A DNA stretch of 64,000 bases from Salinirubellus litoreus (GTDB lineage: Archaea > Halobacteriota > Halobacteria > Halobacteriales > Haloarculaceae). Location of the stretch: the NCBI RefSeq assembly GCF_037335815.1, contig NZ_CP147842.1, forward strand, positions 1 to 64,000. The letters run 5' to 3'. The translations under genes and the position numbers were made by a program. The notes beneath the pieces were generated by a model. The model was not told the origin of the DNA, searched no databases, and saw only the letters and a program-made list of their open reading frames with translations. Shown here piece after piece: positions 9,061 to 17,730 of this stretch (position 1 is the first letter of the stretch; each line of letters opens with the position of its first letter).

Positions 9061-9075
9061 TCCGCTGACAGCGGA
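9061..9075. repeat. 15-base palindrome
   Basis: TCCGCTGACAGCGGA is a near-perfect palindrome (7-base arms around one base). It lies in the 300-base gap 8862-9158 between two minus-strand genes, in which I see no gene. It could be an operator or a small hairpin. Confidence 0.3.
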
Positions 9076-9158
9076 TGATGGGGCCGTCCCCCAGGAACCA
9101 TCCCTTGGTTGCCGGAGGAAGGCCGGTCGCAGGTAATATCGCTCACCTGTCGTGTACA

Positions 9159-9715
9159 TCACTCCGTCCGATCAGAAGGGTCCAGAACGCGTCCGTGGAT
9201 ATCGATCTCCCCGTTCCGGATGCGGGTGCTACTAATCCGCTCGTTATCTTCGACGACTACGAACGGTGGGATGTGAACCTCGAGTGGCGGGAGCCCAGCG
9301 TCCCGGCGTCGCCGGTTGAGTTCGTATACACGATGCTGGGCTTTCGTCTCCGGAGAGGCTACGAGCGCGCCCACGTCCTCGCGTGTCGCGGCAGGCCCGT
9401 CGAGGTCTTTCAGCCGGATCACCTCGTAGGAGGCCGTGTAGGCACCCTTCATACGATCGAGTTCGGTTTCGAGGTTCGAGCGACGCTTCTCGAAGGGCTC
9501 GATCAATTCGACGTGGGCAGGATCACTCCGGGTCTGCTTAGCCAGACCGGTTGGGGTGATGCCGATGATGACGTGACCGTCACCGTCTTGGCTTGCGGTC
9601 TGGAAGCCCTGTGCAGGAAGACGAGATGGCTGCTGTGAATCGGCGAGAACGTCCAACCGAGGATGGCGATACGTTCAGTCAGATCTATACCGAGATGGGT
9701 GCTCCCCGTCTTCAT
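9159..9715 (-). pseudogene. Phosphopantetheine adenylyltransferase-like nucleotidyltransferase, frameshifted
   Basis: Archaeal CoaD-type (COG1019-like) nucleotidyltransferase, which transfers AMP to 4-phosphopantetheine in CoA synthesis; NAD-pathway use cannot be excluded. The upstream frame (from 9715) has the signature AILGWTFSPIHSSH, a variant of GGTFDPxHxGH. The main frame gives HVIIGIT, the PY/PFEKRRSNLE segment and the C-terminal ISSTRI motif. One missing T near 9605 joins them. The second Gly of the signature is replaced by Ser (SSH), which is unusual. It is divergent from a nicotinate phosphoribosyltransferase remnant. The true start within 9670-9715 is uncertain. Confidence 0.65.
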
Positions 9716-9831
9716 ATATCAGTCGGGGATGCCCTGGTGGAAGAGATAGGGGTACTTCCGCCCTTCGATGCCGTGTCCAGTCAGTCACCATCGGGCGTCG
9801 TTTCTGCCCTGGGTTCCCCACCCTTGGATGG

Positions 9832-10386
9832 ATGCCTGCGTCTTGCGCTCTTCGTGGTGAGCCTGTCGGAGACGGGCGGTCGTCGGCGTGCGGGGATTTA
9901 ACCGAGTTGGGGGGAAAGGACCGCTCGTCGAGCACGAACGACACCGAGTACGGGTACATCACGCCGGAGAATCTGGCGCTCTTCACCGACCTCTACGAGC
10001 TGAAAATGATGCAGGCGTACCATAACCAGGAGCACGATCCGGAGGCGACGTTCGACCTCTTCTTCAGGGATCTGCCGCCGGACAGGGGCTATATGATCGC
10101 GGCGGGGCTGGAACAGGCGATCCACTATATCGAGACGCTGTCGTTCACCGATCGGGCGATCGACTACCTGAGCGACGAGGGGTTCGACGAAGCGTTCCTC
10201 TCGCATCTGGAGACGTTAGAGTTTACAGGGGAGGTGCGGGTGCTTCCGGAAGGAACGGCCGTCTTCCCGAACGAACCGCTGCTGGAGGTGACCGCCCCGA
10301 TCCTGCAGGGACAGCTGCTGGAGACCATCGTCGGGATCGACCGAATCCGACCGAGCGATTCCCGGGAGACGAGGATATTCTTGTAG
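9832..10386 (+). pseudogene. Nicotinate phosphoribosyltransferase, N-terminal third only
   Basis: NAPRT makes nicotinate mononucleotide from nicotinate and PRPP for NAD salvage. From about 9940 the frame reads YGYITPENLALFTDLYELK and continues with PPDRGYMIAAGLEQ and PNEPLLEVTAPILQGQLLET, all strongly conserved in this family. Homology stops at about 10333, and a random 16-residue tail leads to a stop; no other frame carries the missing two thirds with the PRPP-binding loop. This is a real deletion, not a frameshift. The start is unclear, since residues before SSTNDTEYGY are not family-like. Confidence 0.8.
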
Positions 10387-10643
10387 TCACCCACGTGTCC
10401 AGTTAGCGGTAGTGAGTGTTCCCGCAGGACGAGAACTCTGAACCGAAGGCATTGGTGACCCTTGACTGGGGCCGCTTGAGGTGCACGGAAATCAGCGAGG
10501 ATCGCGATCGTGACTCGCCGAGAACTAGCCGATTCACAGAGGGCCGATCAGCCGCCCATCAAAACCTCCGGGAGGATCGATTTCGATTCCCACCCGACGG
10601 TACTCGTGGCGAGGCTTTTGTCGCTCTCTTTCTGCATCCCAGT
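10387..10643. other. Gene-free gap before the nitroreductase
   Basis: No supported gene. It probably holds the deletion scar of the NAPRT gene on its left and the promoter of the nitroreductase on its right. Long open frames here are GC-driven shadows. Confidence 0.3.
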
Positions 10644-11389
10644 ATGGACATCGAACAGCCATCCCGACGTACGGTCGTCACGCTGGTCGCCGTCGCCGTC
10701 GTGTCCGTGGTTCTCGACCTCGTGTTCGGGGCGTTCAGGATCCGCCGGACGGACGGCGAGGACGGTCGTCGAGTCATCGAGTCCGTTCCGTTGCCCGCGC
10801 CTGCCGAGGAGAGTGACGTCTCGGTCGAGGAGGCGATTGCTGACCGCCGCTCCCGGCGCGAGTACGGCGAGCGCGCACTCGAGCGCCGTGAACTCGGACA
10901 GTTACTCTGGGCGGCACAGGGCGTGACGGAACAGTCGACCGGCTTCCGGGCGGCGCCTGCGCCGGCGCCCTCTACCCGCTCGAACTGTACGTCGCTGTCG
11001 GAACGCCCGGCGTCGAAGGGCTCGAATCCGGCGTCTACCGCTACCAACCAAGGAGCCACGAACTCGCCCGTGTCAGCTCCGGAGACGTCCAATCGGAGTT
11101 ACAGCGGGCCGCAGTCGATCAGGCCTTCGTCGAGGCGGCGGCCGTCGATATCATCGTGTGTGCGGTCGACGATCGGACGACGGGGAAGTACGGTGAGCGG
11201 GGGCGACAGCGGTACGTCCCGATGGAGGCCGGTCACGCGGGCGAGAACCTCTATCTGCAGGCCGAGGCGCTGGGGCTGGCGACCGTCTCGGTCGGTGCCT
11301 TCCACGATAGCCAGGTGCGAGACCTCGTGGGTGCCCCGGCGAACGAACGGCCGCTGTACGTGTTTCCAGTCGGAGGGCGAGCCCAATGA
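10644..11389 (+). pseudogene. SagB-type nitroreductase with membrane anchor, frameshifted
   Basis: FMN-dependent oxidoreductase of the nitroreductase/SagB group. The ATG at 10644 opens an N-terminal hydrophobic segment (about residues 10-30) that would anchor it in the membrane. Then follow SVEEAIADRRSRREYGE, the FMN-phosphate Arg motif, and LGQLLWAAQGVTE. Near 10955 the frame shifts; the next frame continues GALYPLELYVAVGTPGV and ends with the family block GHAGENLYLQAEALGLATVSVGAF. One missing base repairs it to about 248 residues. Its stop overlaps the next ATG by 4 bases (ATGA). Confidence 0.75.
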
Positions 11390-11598
11390 TCGAAGTCGTC
11401 TTCAGCCATTGGGGTCTCGCGACCACGACCCTCGCGCACGCAGTCCTGACGCTCGTGACCGGGGTCGTCTTGCTGGCGGAACGGTACTGCTACCTGCCAC
11501 GGGGCCGCTGGCGGCCGGTCCTGCGGGTGGCTCACACGGCGTTCGGGGTGCTGCTGGTCATCTACCTCGTCGCCACGTATCTGGTCGTCCCTATTTGA
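11386..11598 (+). CDS. Small membrane protein coupled to SagB-type nitroreductase
   Basis: A 70-residue protein with two hydrophobic helices (about 13-30 and 48-68) and an RxxRW turn between them. It starts inside the stop of the nitroreductase, so it is translationally coupled. The pairing suggests a membrane redox partner or an anchor for the nitroreductase. No family name recognised. Confidence 0.65.
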   Translation: MIEVVFSHWGLATTTLAHAVLTLVTGVVLLAERYCYLPRGRWRPVLRVAHTAFGVLLVIYLVATYLVVPI

Positions 11599-11740
11599 GT
11601 CCCCCAGGCCCGGCCCAGAGCATCCCCCGGACCGTGAGGCAGAATAGCATAGGAGTCCCGACGCCGAGCGCCACCACCAGCGACGAGTTGTCGAGGAGGT
11701 TGCCGTCCCGATGTGTCTCGGTGAACACGATGTTACTCAC
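11591..11740 (-). CDS. Possible 49-residue single-span membrane protein
   Basis: A minus-strand frame with a GTG start at 11740 reads SNIVFTETHRDGNLLDNSS and then a hydrophobic span ending in MLFCLTVRGMLW. It overlaps the convergent neighbour by 8 bases. The polar lead plus one span looks like a genuine small haloarchaeal protein, but it has no family support. The rest of 11741-12002 has nothing recognisable. Confidence 0.35.
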   Translation of the reverse strand: MSNIVFTETHRDGNLLDNSSLVVALGVGTPMLFCLTVRGMLWAGPGGLK

Positions 11741-12002
11741 GGGCGGGACGGGCCCGCCAGGAGTGTATCGTTGGTTCCCAACGCCACAATCACTCGACGC
11801 GCGAACTACGTTCTACGCTCATCTCCTGCCTCCAGCTCGGAAGGCGAACCTCGAGTGGGCTTGGCGATACCTCAGCAGTACGGTCGAGGCTCGATCTCGA
11901 CGGTGTGAGTTCGATCCGAAGGAACGGTTCCGCTCGTGATCCCCGGCCTCTCACCGAGTTCCGTTCGGCGGTTCGACGAGCCGGACCTCCTGGGTGCAGC
12001 TG

Positions 12003-12347
12003 TCACCGCATCTCATCAAGTGGGACGAACGACCCTTCGTGGGCCGCGATCCACTCGGAGTGCAGCATTCGCTCACTCTTCGGGAGCGGCGAGATCGTAC
12101 ATGTCTGCACGTCATCGCCCCGCTCCGTGATATCGGCCGTGAACAGCTCTCGTCGATCGGACCAGGGCAGGTCTCCGTCGTCGGCTCTCGTTGGCGGGGT
12201 ACTCACTCTTATCACCCGTGTCGTGTCACACTGGCGTGCTACACGGGCGTATGCCCCACGTCGATTTAGGTACCATCGTTGTTCCAAGAAATTGGGACTG
12301 GACAACCGGAGAGAATCAACGTCGCTCTCAGCCACGAACGAGCCCAT
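12003..12347 (-). CDS. Haloarchaeal conserved hypothetical (DUF7511-like)
   Basis: Up to 114 residues. The C-terminal half (DVQTCTISPLPKSERMLHSEWIAAHEGSF and ending in LDEMR) resembles small haloarchaeal proteins of the DUF7511 type, which share a Cys-x-(I/L) then P..... W(I/L) then L(D/E)xxR pattern. The N-terminal 30 residues may not belong to the gene, so the start could be later. No known function. Confidence 0.45.
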   Translation of the reverse strand: MGSFVAESDVDSLRLSSPNFLEQRWYLNRRGAYARVARQCDTTRVIRVSTPPTRADDGDLPWSDRRELFTADITERGDDVQTCTISPLPKSERMLHSEWIAAHEGSFVPLDEMR

Positions 12348-12458
12348 GCTGCCGAATCGATCCCTTCCCGCCCGTCACCGCTGGTCGGTCCGACGGTGAC
12401 ACGGGACACTCGATGCCGAACGGGTCGGTTCAAACGTTGCGCCCCAGGAGGCAGTTGG

Positions 12459-13676
12459 CTACTCCTCGAGCATCCAGCCGAAGCGCCGCTCCCAGAACGT
12501 CTCGTCCGGGGGCTTCTTCGTGCGCCCTTGGGTCTTCTTGTCGCGAATCTGCCGCTCGAGGACGTCCCGCGCCTCGTTGAGCGCATGGCTCGCGCCGTAC
12601 CCCTCCCCCGATGCGACGTAGAGCCCCTGGTCGGTGTGCAGGCGGATACGGGCGAGCAGCAGTGGCGTCCCCCGATGCTTCTCATCGTGCTCGTGGAGGT
12701 GGACCTTCGCGTCGAGAACGTTCATCCCGTGGTCCCGATCGTCGAACTTCTCGACCATCGCAACGACCTCCTCGTACTGCACGTCGTCGAGCAGATCCGC
12801 GCCGTAGACCTGGACAGCCCGGTTGCCGCCGGCCTCCCAGGTGAGCGCGTCGATGACATCCGTCTTTGTGACGATTCCGTAGGGGTGGCCGTCCTCGGTT
12901 ACGACCAGGGAGGATCCCTCGATGGCGAACATCTCTTCGACGGCGTCTTGGAGCGTCGCGTCGGGTCTGATCGTCCGCACCGGCGAGACCATGACGTCCC
13001 TGACCGGGAGGTCGAGCACCCGTGCGAGCTCCCCTTCGCGTGCCCCGAACCCGCCACCGCGCGTCCGACCGCTGCTTGCGGAGACGTTCCCGCCGAACGA
13101 GTCCGTCCCGCCCGCGTCGCCGCCCTTGCTCTGCTCCGCCGGACGGATCGTGAGATCGGTCACGTTGTAGAGACTCAGGATACCGACCACTGTGTCGTTC
13201 TCAACGACTGGGAGGTGCGTGATCCGGTGCTCCCGGAAGACGTGGAGCGCCTCGCCGAACGTCGAGTCCGGATCGACCGTGACGAGGTCAGCGGTGTACG
13301 CGTTGGCCACGGTCGCCGCATCGAGGAACGGCTGGACTGCCTGTAAGATCGCATCAATCGTGACCACCCCCACCAGATCGCGCCCCTCGAACACGGGGAG
13401 GATCTGCGAGTCGCTGTCGATCATGAGCTGTGCGACCTTGCGAACGTCCTCATCGGGCGTGAGCCTAGGGACGTGCCAGACCAGCGATCCGAGCTTCTCG
13501 TGGGGCTGGTGGTGTGAGGTGGCGAGTTGTCGCCGCGTGACGACTCCCTCGAACTCGTCGCCGTGCACCACCACACCCTTGAGGGTGGGGTCGTCAAACG
13601 CACCGACGAGTTTCGACACGGGCGTCTCCGGGTCGAACTGAACGTACTCCTCCGAGACGATATCAGTGATGTCCAT
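12459..13676 (-). CDS. Four-CBS-domain protein with C-terminal ribosome-factor-like domain
   Basis: Regulatory protein of 405 residues beginning MDITDIVSEEYVQF. Four CBS repeats are visible in two pairs (about 1-55 and 65-120; 130-185 and 235-290), which normally bind adenine nucleotides and sense energy charge. A Gly/Ser-rich linker separates the pairs. The C-terminal 100 residues (VHLHEHDEKHRG, LLLARIRLHTDQGLYV, SHALNEARDVLERQI) resemble the fold of hibernation-promotion/sigma-54-modulation factors. The chosen ATG at 13676 is the first before CBS1; the longer frame upstream is not protein-like. It lies upstream of a Usp gene on the same strand order. A role in tuning translation to energy state is inference. 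Confidence 0.85.
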   Translation of the reverse strand: MDITDIVSEEYVQFDPETPVSKLVGAFDDPTLKGVVVHGDEFEGVVTRRQLATSHHQPHEKLGSLVWHVPRLTPDEDVRKVAQLMIDSDSQILPVFEGRDLVGVVTIDAILQAVQPFLDAATVANAYTADLVTVDPDSTFGEALHVFREHRITHLPVVENDTVVGILSLYNVTDLTIRPAEQSKGGDAGGTDSFGGNVSASSGRTRGGGFGAREGELARVLDLPVRDVMVSPVRTIRPDATLQDAVEEMFAIEGSSLVVTEDGHPYGIVTKTDVIDALTWEAGGNRAVQVYGADLLDDVQYEEVVAMVEKFDDRDHGMNVLDAKVHLHEHDEKHRGTPLLLARIRLHTDQGLYVASGEGYGASHALNEARDVLERQIRDKKTQGRTKKPPDETFWERRFGWMLEE

Positions 13677-13939
13677 GGTTGGGGGTGTATTCAGCTGGGG
13701 CAGTCGTTCGGTCACGTCCGTCCGACTGGGTGACTTCCAAGCGGACCTTCGCGAGATACCTGCAAGTACTCGCCGGTGGTTCTCGTCGTCTGGAAATCCA
13801 CAGACGATCCGCCCAGTACGGCGACCGGTGACGTGGCAGATCATTGCCCTCATGATAGCCGGGGGCAGTAGAGCCGAGAGCGGTTCTACGGGTCCCAAAT
13901 CGAGGTATGGAGTCCGGCATCCTGGCATGGCAAGAGAAT

Positions 13940-14362
13940 CTATCGGACCACGGTGACCGGGATGTCGGCGTGCAGAACCACACCGAAGGCGACGCTCCCG
14001 AGGAGCAGTTGCGGGACGTTCGACATCCCTCTACCGCCGATGACGATCTGGTCGATCCCGCGTTCGTCGACGTAGTCGAGGACTTCGCGGACTGGATGTC
14101 CGATCAGGACCTCCGTCTCGATCTGGACGCCGGCCTCCTCGGCAGCCGTCTCGGCGTCCTCGAGGAGTTCTTCAGCCCGTTCCGTGGCCCGTCGTCGTAA
14201 CTCCTCGCGTCCGACGAGGAGCTCTCCATAGGGGGCCCCCAGGTGAGCACGGTCGATGACGTGCAACGCCGTGATGTCTGCATCGGGAAACGACTCGATG
14301 GCGTACTCGAGCGCATCGAGGGACGTATCGGAGCCGTCATAGGGGACCAGGATGTCCGTCAT
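13940..14362 (-). CDS. Universal stress protein (UspA family)
   Basis: Single Usp domain of 140 residues, beginning MTDILVPYDGSDTSLDALE. The nucleotide loop is IVIGGRGMSNVPQLLLGSVAFGV, so the GxxGxxxxxxxxxGS pattern is kept although the usual H of GSHG is R. It should be an ATP-binding stress protein. It sits between the CBS protein and a phosphoribosyltransferase, all on the minus strand. Confidence 0.92.
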   Translation of the reverse strand: MTDILVPYDGSDTSLDALEYAIESFPDADITALHVIDRAHLGAPYGELLVGREELRRRATERAEELLEDAETAAEEAGVQIETEVLIGHPVREVLDYVDERGIDQIVIGGRGMSNVPQLLLGSVAFGVVLHADIPVTVVR

Positions 14363-14412
14363 CGGTCACGGACCCCCCCGCATTCTGGAAGGGATGGTGT
14401 CCAGTCGACCCG

Positions 14413-15060
14413 TCATTCTGCTCCCGTGTCAAGGTACGTCATCGCCTCCTCGTCGGAGACCTGCTCGAACCGTTCATAGAACTGGCCGACGCCCATGAAG
14501 CTCTCCGGCGTTTCAAGGCAGACGACCTCATCAGCCATCTCCTCCAGTTCGTGGATGGTCTCCGGCGGGCCGACGGGCACCGCGAGCACGATCCGATCGA
14601 CGCTGGCGTTGCGAAGCCGAAGCAGACATGCCTTGATTGTTGAGCCCGTCGCAACGCCATCGTCGACGACAACCGCGGTCCTGCCGGACAGGTCGGGCTC
14701 GGCCCGGTCGCCCCGGTACCGCTCGGCCTTCTGGCGAGCGTTAGCCGCTTCCTCCTCGCGCTTGCGCTCGAAGTACATCTCGTCGCCGCCCGTTCCACGG
14801 AAGGTCTCCTCATTGCGCCAGACGCTCCCGTCGCTCGCGACGGCGCCGATGGCGTACTCCGGGTTTCCCGGCGCACCGATCTTCGTCGCGACGACGATGT
14901 CCAGCGGGACATCGAGCGCGTCCGCGACGGCCCGCCCGAGCGGAAGGCCGCCCCTGGGAATGGCGAGGACAATATCCGCGTCGATCTCCCGCTCGCGGAG
15001 TGTCTCTCCGAGCAGTTCTCCCGCTTCCGTTCGATCCCTGAATCGACGAGGTCTCGGCAT
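14413..15060 (-). CDS. Phosphoribosyltransferase (COG1926 type)
   Basis: Type I phosphoribosyltransferase fold of 215 residues. It shows the PRPP loop AVVVDDGVATGSTIKACL, an N-terminal IPRGGLPLGR block and the GNPEYAIGAV segment typical of the COG1926 subgroup. The nucleobase or other acceptor is unknown. It is divergent from an alpha/beta hydrolase gene with about 100 bases between starts. In Mycobacterium tuberculosis the DosR-regulated protein Rv0571c fuses these same two domains, so the pair probably works in one process. Confidence 0.88.
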   Translation of the reverse strand: MPRPRRFRDRTEAGELLGETLREREIDADIVLAIPRGGLPLGRAVADALDVPLDIVVATKIGAPGNPEYAIGAVASDGSVWRNEETFRGTGGDEMYFERKREEEAANARQKAERYRGDRAEPDLSGRTAVVVDDGVATGSTIKACLLRLRNASVDRIVLAVPVGPPETIHELEEMADEVVCLETPESFMGVGQFYERFEQVSDEEAMTYLDTGAE

Positions 15061-15162
15061 CGTTCTCTGAAGAGAGCTGACTCACACCAATGTAGTACAC
15101 GGCTGTTCCTGTGAGATGGGAAGGACCGTGTCTGTGAACCTGCTGGGAGTGTCGGTTCGGGC

Positions 15163-15801
15163 ATGCCCCGGAGTTCAGAGGACCTGGTATCAATCCCGGT
15201 CGATGACGTCGAACTCGAGGGAATGCTCGAGATTCCGGATGGTACGTCGGGACTGGTCGTTTTCGCTCATGGGAGCGGTTCCAGCCGGAAGAGCCCGCGA
15301 AACAACTACGTCGCAGAGGTCATCCGCGAGCGAGGCCTCGGGACGCTGCTGTTCGATCTCCTGACCGAGGAGGAGGAACGGGCCCGCGAGAACCGCTTCG
15401 ATATCGAGTTACTGACCGACCGACTCGTCGCAGTCACCGAGTGGCTTCGAGGGCACGGGGCGACCCGCGAGCTGTCTGTAGGATACTTCGGGTCGAGCAC
15501 GGGTGCCGCCTCGGCGCTCCGGGCAGCGGCCCGGCGCGAGGACGTCGACGCGGTCGTCTCGCGCGGTGGTCGCGTCGACCTGGCCTCGGCGGTGCTCGAG
15601 GAGGTCCAGGCACCGACGCTGTTCGTCGTCGGGGAGGACGACACGCAGGTCCTCGAACTCAATCGCGAGGCCTACGACGAACTCCCCGGCGAGCGGGACC
15701 TTCACGTGGTGCCCGGCGCGGGTCACCTCTTCGAGGGCGAGGGCGAACTCGAAGAGGTCGCCGACGTCGCCGCCGACTGGTTCGCCGAGCACCTCCGATG
15801 A
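15163..15801 (+). CDS. Alpha/beta hydrolase (dienelactone-hydrolase-like)
   Basis: Cytoplasmic hydrolase of 212 residues. The oxyanion region is FAHGSGSSRKSPRN, the nucleophile Ser lies in YFGSSTGAASAL, the acid in VVGEDDTQVL and the His in GAGHLFEG, giving a full catalytic triad. The GSSTG nucleophile elbow and HGSGSS match the hydrolase half of Rv0571c-type fusions. Substrate unknown. Divergent from the phosphoribosyltransferase. Confidence 0.88.
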   Translation: MPRSSEDLVSIPVDDVELEGMLEIPDGTSGLVVFAHGSGSSRKSPRNNYVAEVIRERGLGTLLFDLLTEEEERARENRFDIELLTDRLVAVTEWLRGHGATRELSVGYFGSSTGAASALRAAARREDVDAVVSRGGRVDLASAVLEEVQAPTLFVVGEDDTQVLELNREAYDELPGERDLHVVPGAGHLFEGEGELEEVADVAADWFAEHLR

Positions 15802-16105
15802 CGGTCTCCCGTCACTATCCCCTCGTCGATCCGACTGTCGCTCCTCGCATGTCCGATCCGATACTACTCGGGCGTGCAGCTACGACCATCCCACCCTTCC
15901 GACGATCCGCGCCCTCGGGGAGACGGTGGGTCGGAAGCAACGACGTGTCGAGACGGCCGGTCGGCCGGCGCTCGAACGGGGTCGACGTCAGGGAGTCCCA
16001 TCGGGAGATCCGTCGCCGCACGGAACCGTTCCGTGTATGGATTCGGGGCCATCCTGTACCGGCTGTTCGGGGACGAGCTAGTCGTGACGCCACGGGCCCA
16101 GGGGT
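15802..16105. other. Gene-free gap
   Basis: No supported gene. It separates the hydrolase from the PRPP-synthetase-like gene on the same strand and probably holds the latter's promoter. Confidence 0.3.
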
Positions 16106-16114
16106 GTGGTCCTG

Positions 16115-16933
16115 ATGGATTTCGTCGTTACGCCGACGGCCGAACACTTCGATATCGACGCACACCGACTCGGGGAGCATTCACAGGACGAGACTCGCAC
16201 CTTCCCCGATGGCGAAGTTTACGTTCAGTTGGAGGCGCTCGCTTCGATCGACCGTGCCACGGTGATCCACTCGGGACAGCCACACCCGAATCGCGGACTG
16301 GCATACCTCTACGGCGTGCTCGACCTGCTCCGGACGAACGGCTGTACGATCACGCTCGTGTTCACGTACGTCCCGTACTGTCGACAGGATTCGGAGTTCT
16401 ACGCCGGAACGCTGAACTACGCTCGATCGCTCCTCCGTATGGTAACCGACTGCTACGGGGTGGATCGTATCTATGCCGTCGATCCGCATTTCAGTCACCA
16501 GGAGTGGATCCGAGACTTCCCCGTAGAGCGGCTCGAGGCGTATCCGCTGATCCACGAACGGGTCGAAATGGAAGACTACGTGGTGGTCGGGCCGGATCTC
16601 GGCGCAGTCGAGCGGTTCGACATCCCGGGCTTCGAAAAGACCCGGACAGGCGCACGCGACGTCGAACTGGCGGGCGAGTTCGATGTCGGGGGGCAGAACG
16701 TGCTGGTGTTCGATGACCTCATTGCCACTGGGGGGACGATGGTGAGCGCCTTCGAGCGGTTGAAAGATCAGGACGCGGCCACCGTCCAGGCTGCCGCGAT
16801 CCACGGCGTCCTAGAAGACGGCGTCGAGCGTGTTCGGGAGACCGACGACACACTCTATCTGACGAATACGATCGCGAGGGAAGCAGCCGACATCGGCGCC
16901 GAACCATTGATCGAGAACACGGTTCCTGGGTGA
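16115..16933 (+). CDS. Ribose-phosphate pyrophosphokinase-like protein
   Basis: Member of the PRPP synthetase family (ribose 5-phosphate plus ATP to PRPP plus AMP), about 272 residues, near the archaeal length. Visible motifs are FPDGEVYVQL, PYCRQDSEF (the PYxRQD block), AVDPHFSHQ in place of the usual VDLH, and the PRPP loop VLVFDDLIATGGTM. The flexible-loop KRR is replaced by EKTRTG, so the enzyme is divergent and may have altered ATP handling. ATG at 16115 is preferred to the GTG at 16106. It would supply PRPP to the phosphoribosyltransferase next door and to NAPRT. Confidence 0.82.
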   Translation: MDFVVTPTAEHFDIDAHRLGEHSQDETRTFPDGEVYVQLEALASIDRATVIHSGQPHPNRGLAYLYGVLDLLRTNGCTITLVFTYVPYCRQDSEFYAGTLNYARSLLRMVTDCYGVDRIYAVDPHFSHQEWIRDFPVERLEAYPLIHERVEMEDYVVVGPDLGAVERFDIPGFEKTRTGARDVELAGEFDVGGQNVLVFDDLIATGGTMVSAFERLKDQDAATVQAAAIHGVLEDGVERVRETDDTLYLTNTIAREAADIGAEPLIENTVPG

Positions 16934-17111
16934 ACGGCTGTCTCTCCGACGATCGGGTATCGATCGCGGTACTTGGAGCCCGCGCGTCGAATACAGGCTG
17001 CTCGCAGTCCCCCTCTCCATCCGACCCCCGTCCCGTAGTCCGGAACAGTTCCATGATCGCGCCGTGTATTCGCCGTGTAGTGTAGACGAATATACCGCGC
17101 AAGCCGGGCGT

Positions 17112-17476
17112 TCAGCGGATGAACTCGCTTACGATACCACCCGCGATGGCCAAAGTGATTGCACCGGCGATAAAGGGCGCTCCCGGAGCGAATCCCGCGA
17201 CTACGACGAGGTACACGCTAATGGCGCTCACGGTGCCGACCGCGATCGAGACGCGGATGGCGAGCGACTGGATACCTCCTGACCGAGTTCCCGTCGCATT
17301 TCGACCGAGGGATATGCCACCGAGAACGCCGAAGAGGAGGGCGCCGATCGAAACGACAGCGGCAGGAACAGATTCCCGATCCGGAAAAGTGGCTCGATAC
17401 CAGTACTAGGGGGTGGATAGGCGATTACAACAGCGATGAATGCGACGACGACCAGTGCTTCACCGAGTCGATCCAT
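17112..17476 (-). pseudogene. Small polytopic membrane protein, frameshifted
   Basis: The first frame (MDRLGEALVVVAFIAVVIAY) gives one membrane span and then leaves its frame near 17340. The following frame reads SIGALLFGVLGGISLGRN, then two more spans, ending AGGIVSEFIR at 17112. Joined, this is a protein of about 120 residues with four spans. Family unknown. Confidence 0.55.
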
Positions 17477-17695
17477 GTCGGCTACAATTCCCTCGTTTGC
17501 CCCTACTGAAAAGTACCTTCTGGATATACCGGGTTACCAGCATCGACGCCGGTTCCATTGAGTCGGTGATCTCGGCTCGATATCCCGGATCACACACTCG
17601 ATACCAGGTGGGTGGACAGGGATCAGGATCGCGAGCGAACGGGGATGCCTCGAGAATACGGGGGTCCGGTACGATTCGAACATCACGAACAAGAG

Positions 17696-17705
17696 GTATA
17701 TAGCG
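17696..17705 (+). promoter_or_regulatory. TATA box of rdfA
   Basis: GTATATAGCG lies 26-35 bases before the rdfA ATG. The identical ten bases lie at the same distance before the following SMC-like gene, suggesting matched promoters. Confidence 0.6.
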
Positions 17706-17730
17706 CAGGAGGAGTACAGAACCGTGTGCG

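Noticed and set aside
10416..11939. 507-residue open frame on the plus strand
   Set aside because: Only the part after 10644 codes (nitroreductase N-terminus); after the frame break the residues are Arg/Ser/Pro-rich, while the true protein continues in another frame.
12279..13346. 355-residue open frame opposite the CBS gene
   Set aside because: Antisense shadow of the CBS gene; no protein motifs and the CBS frame is clearly real.
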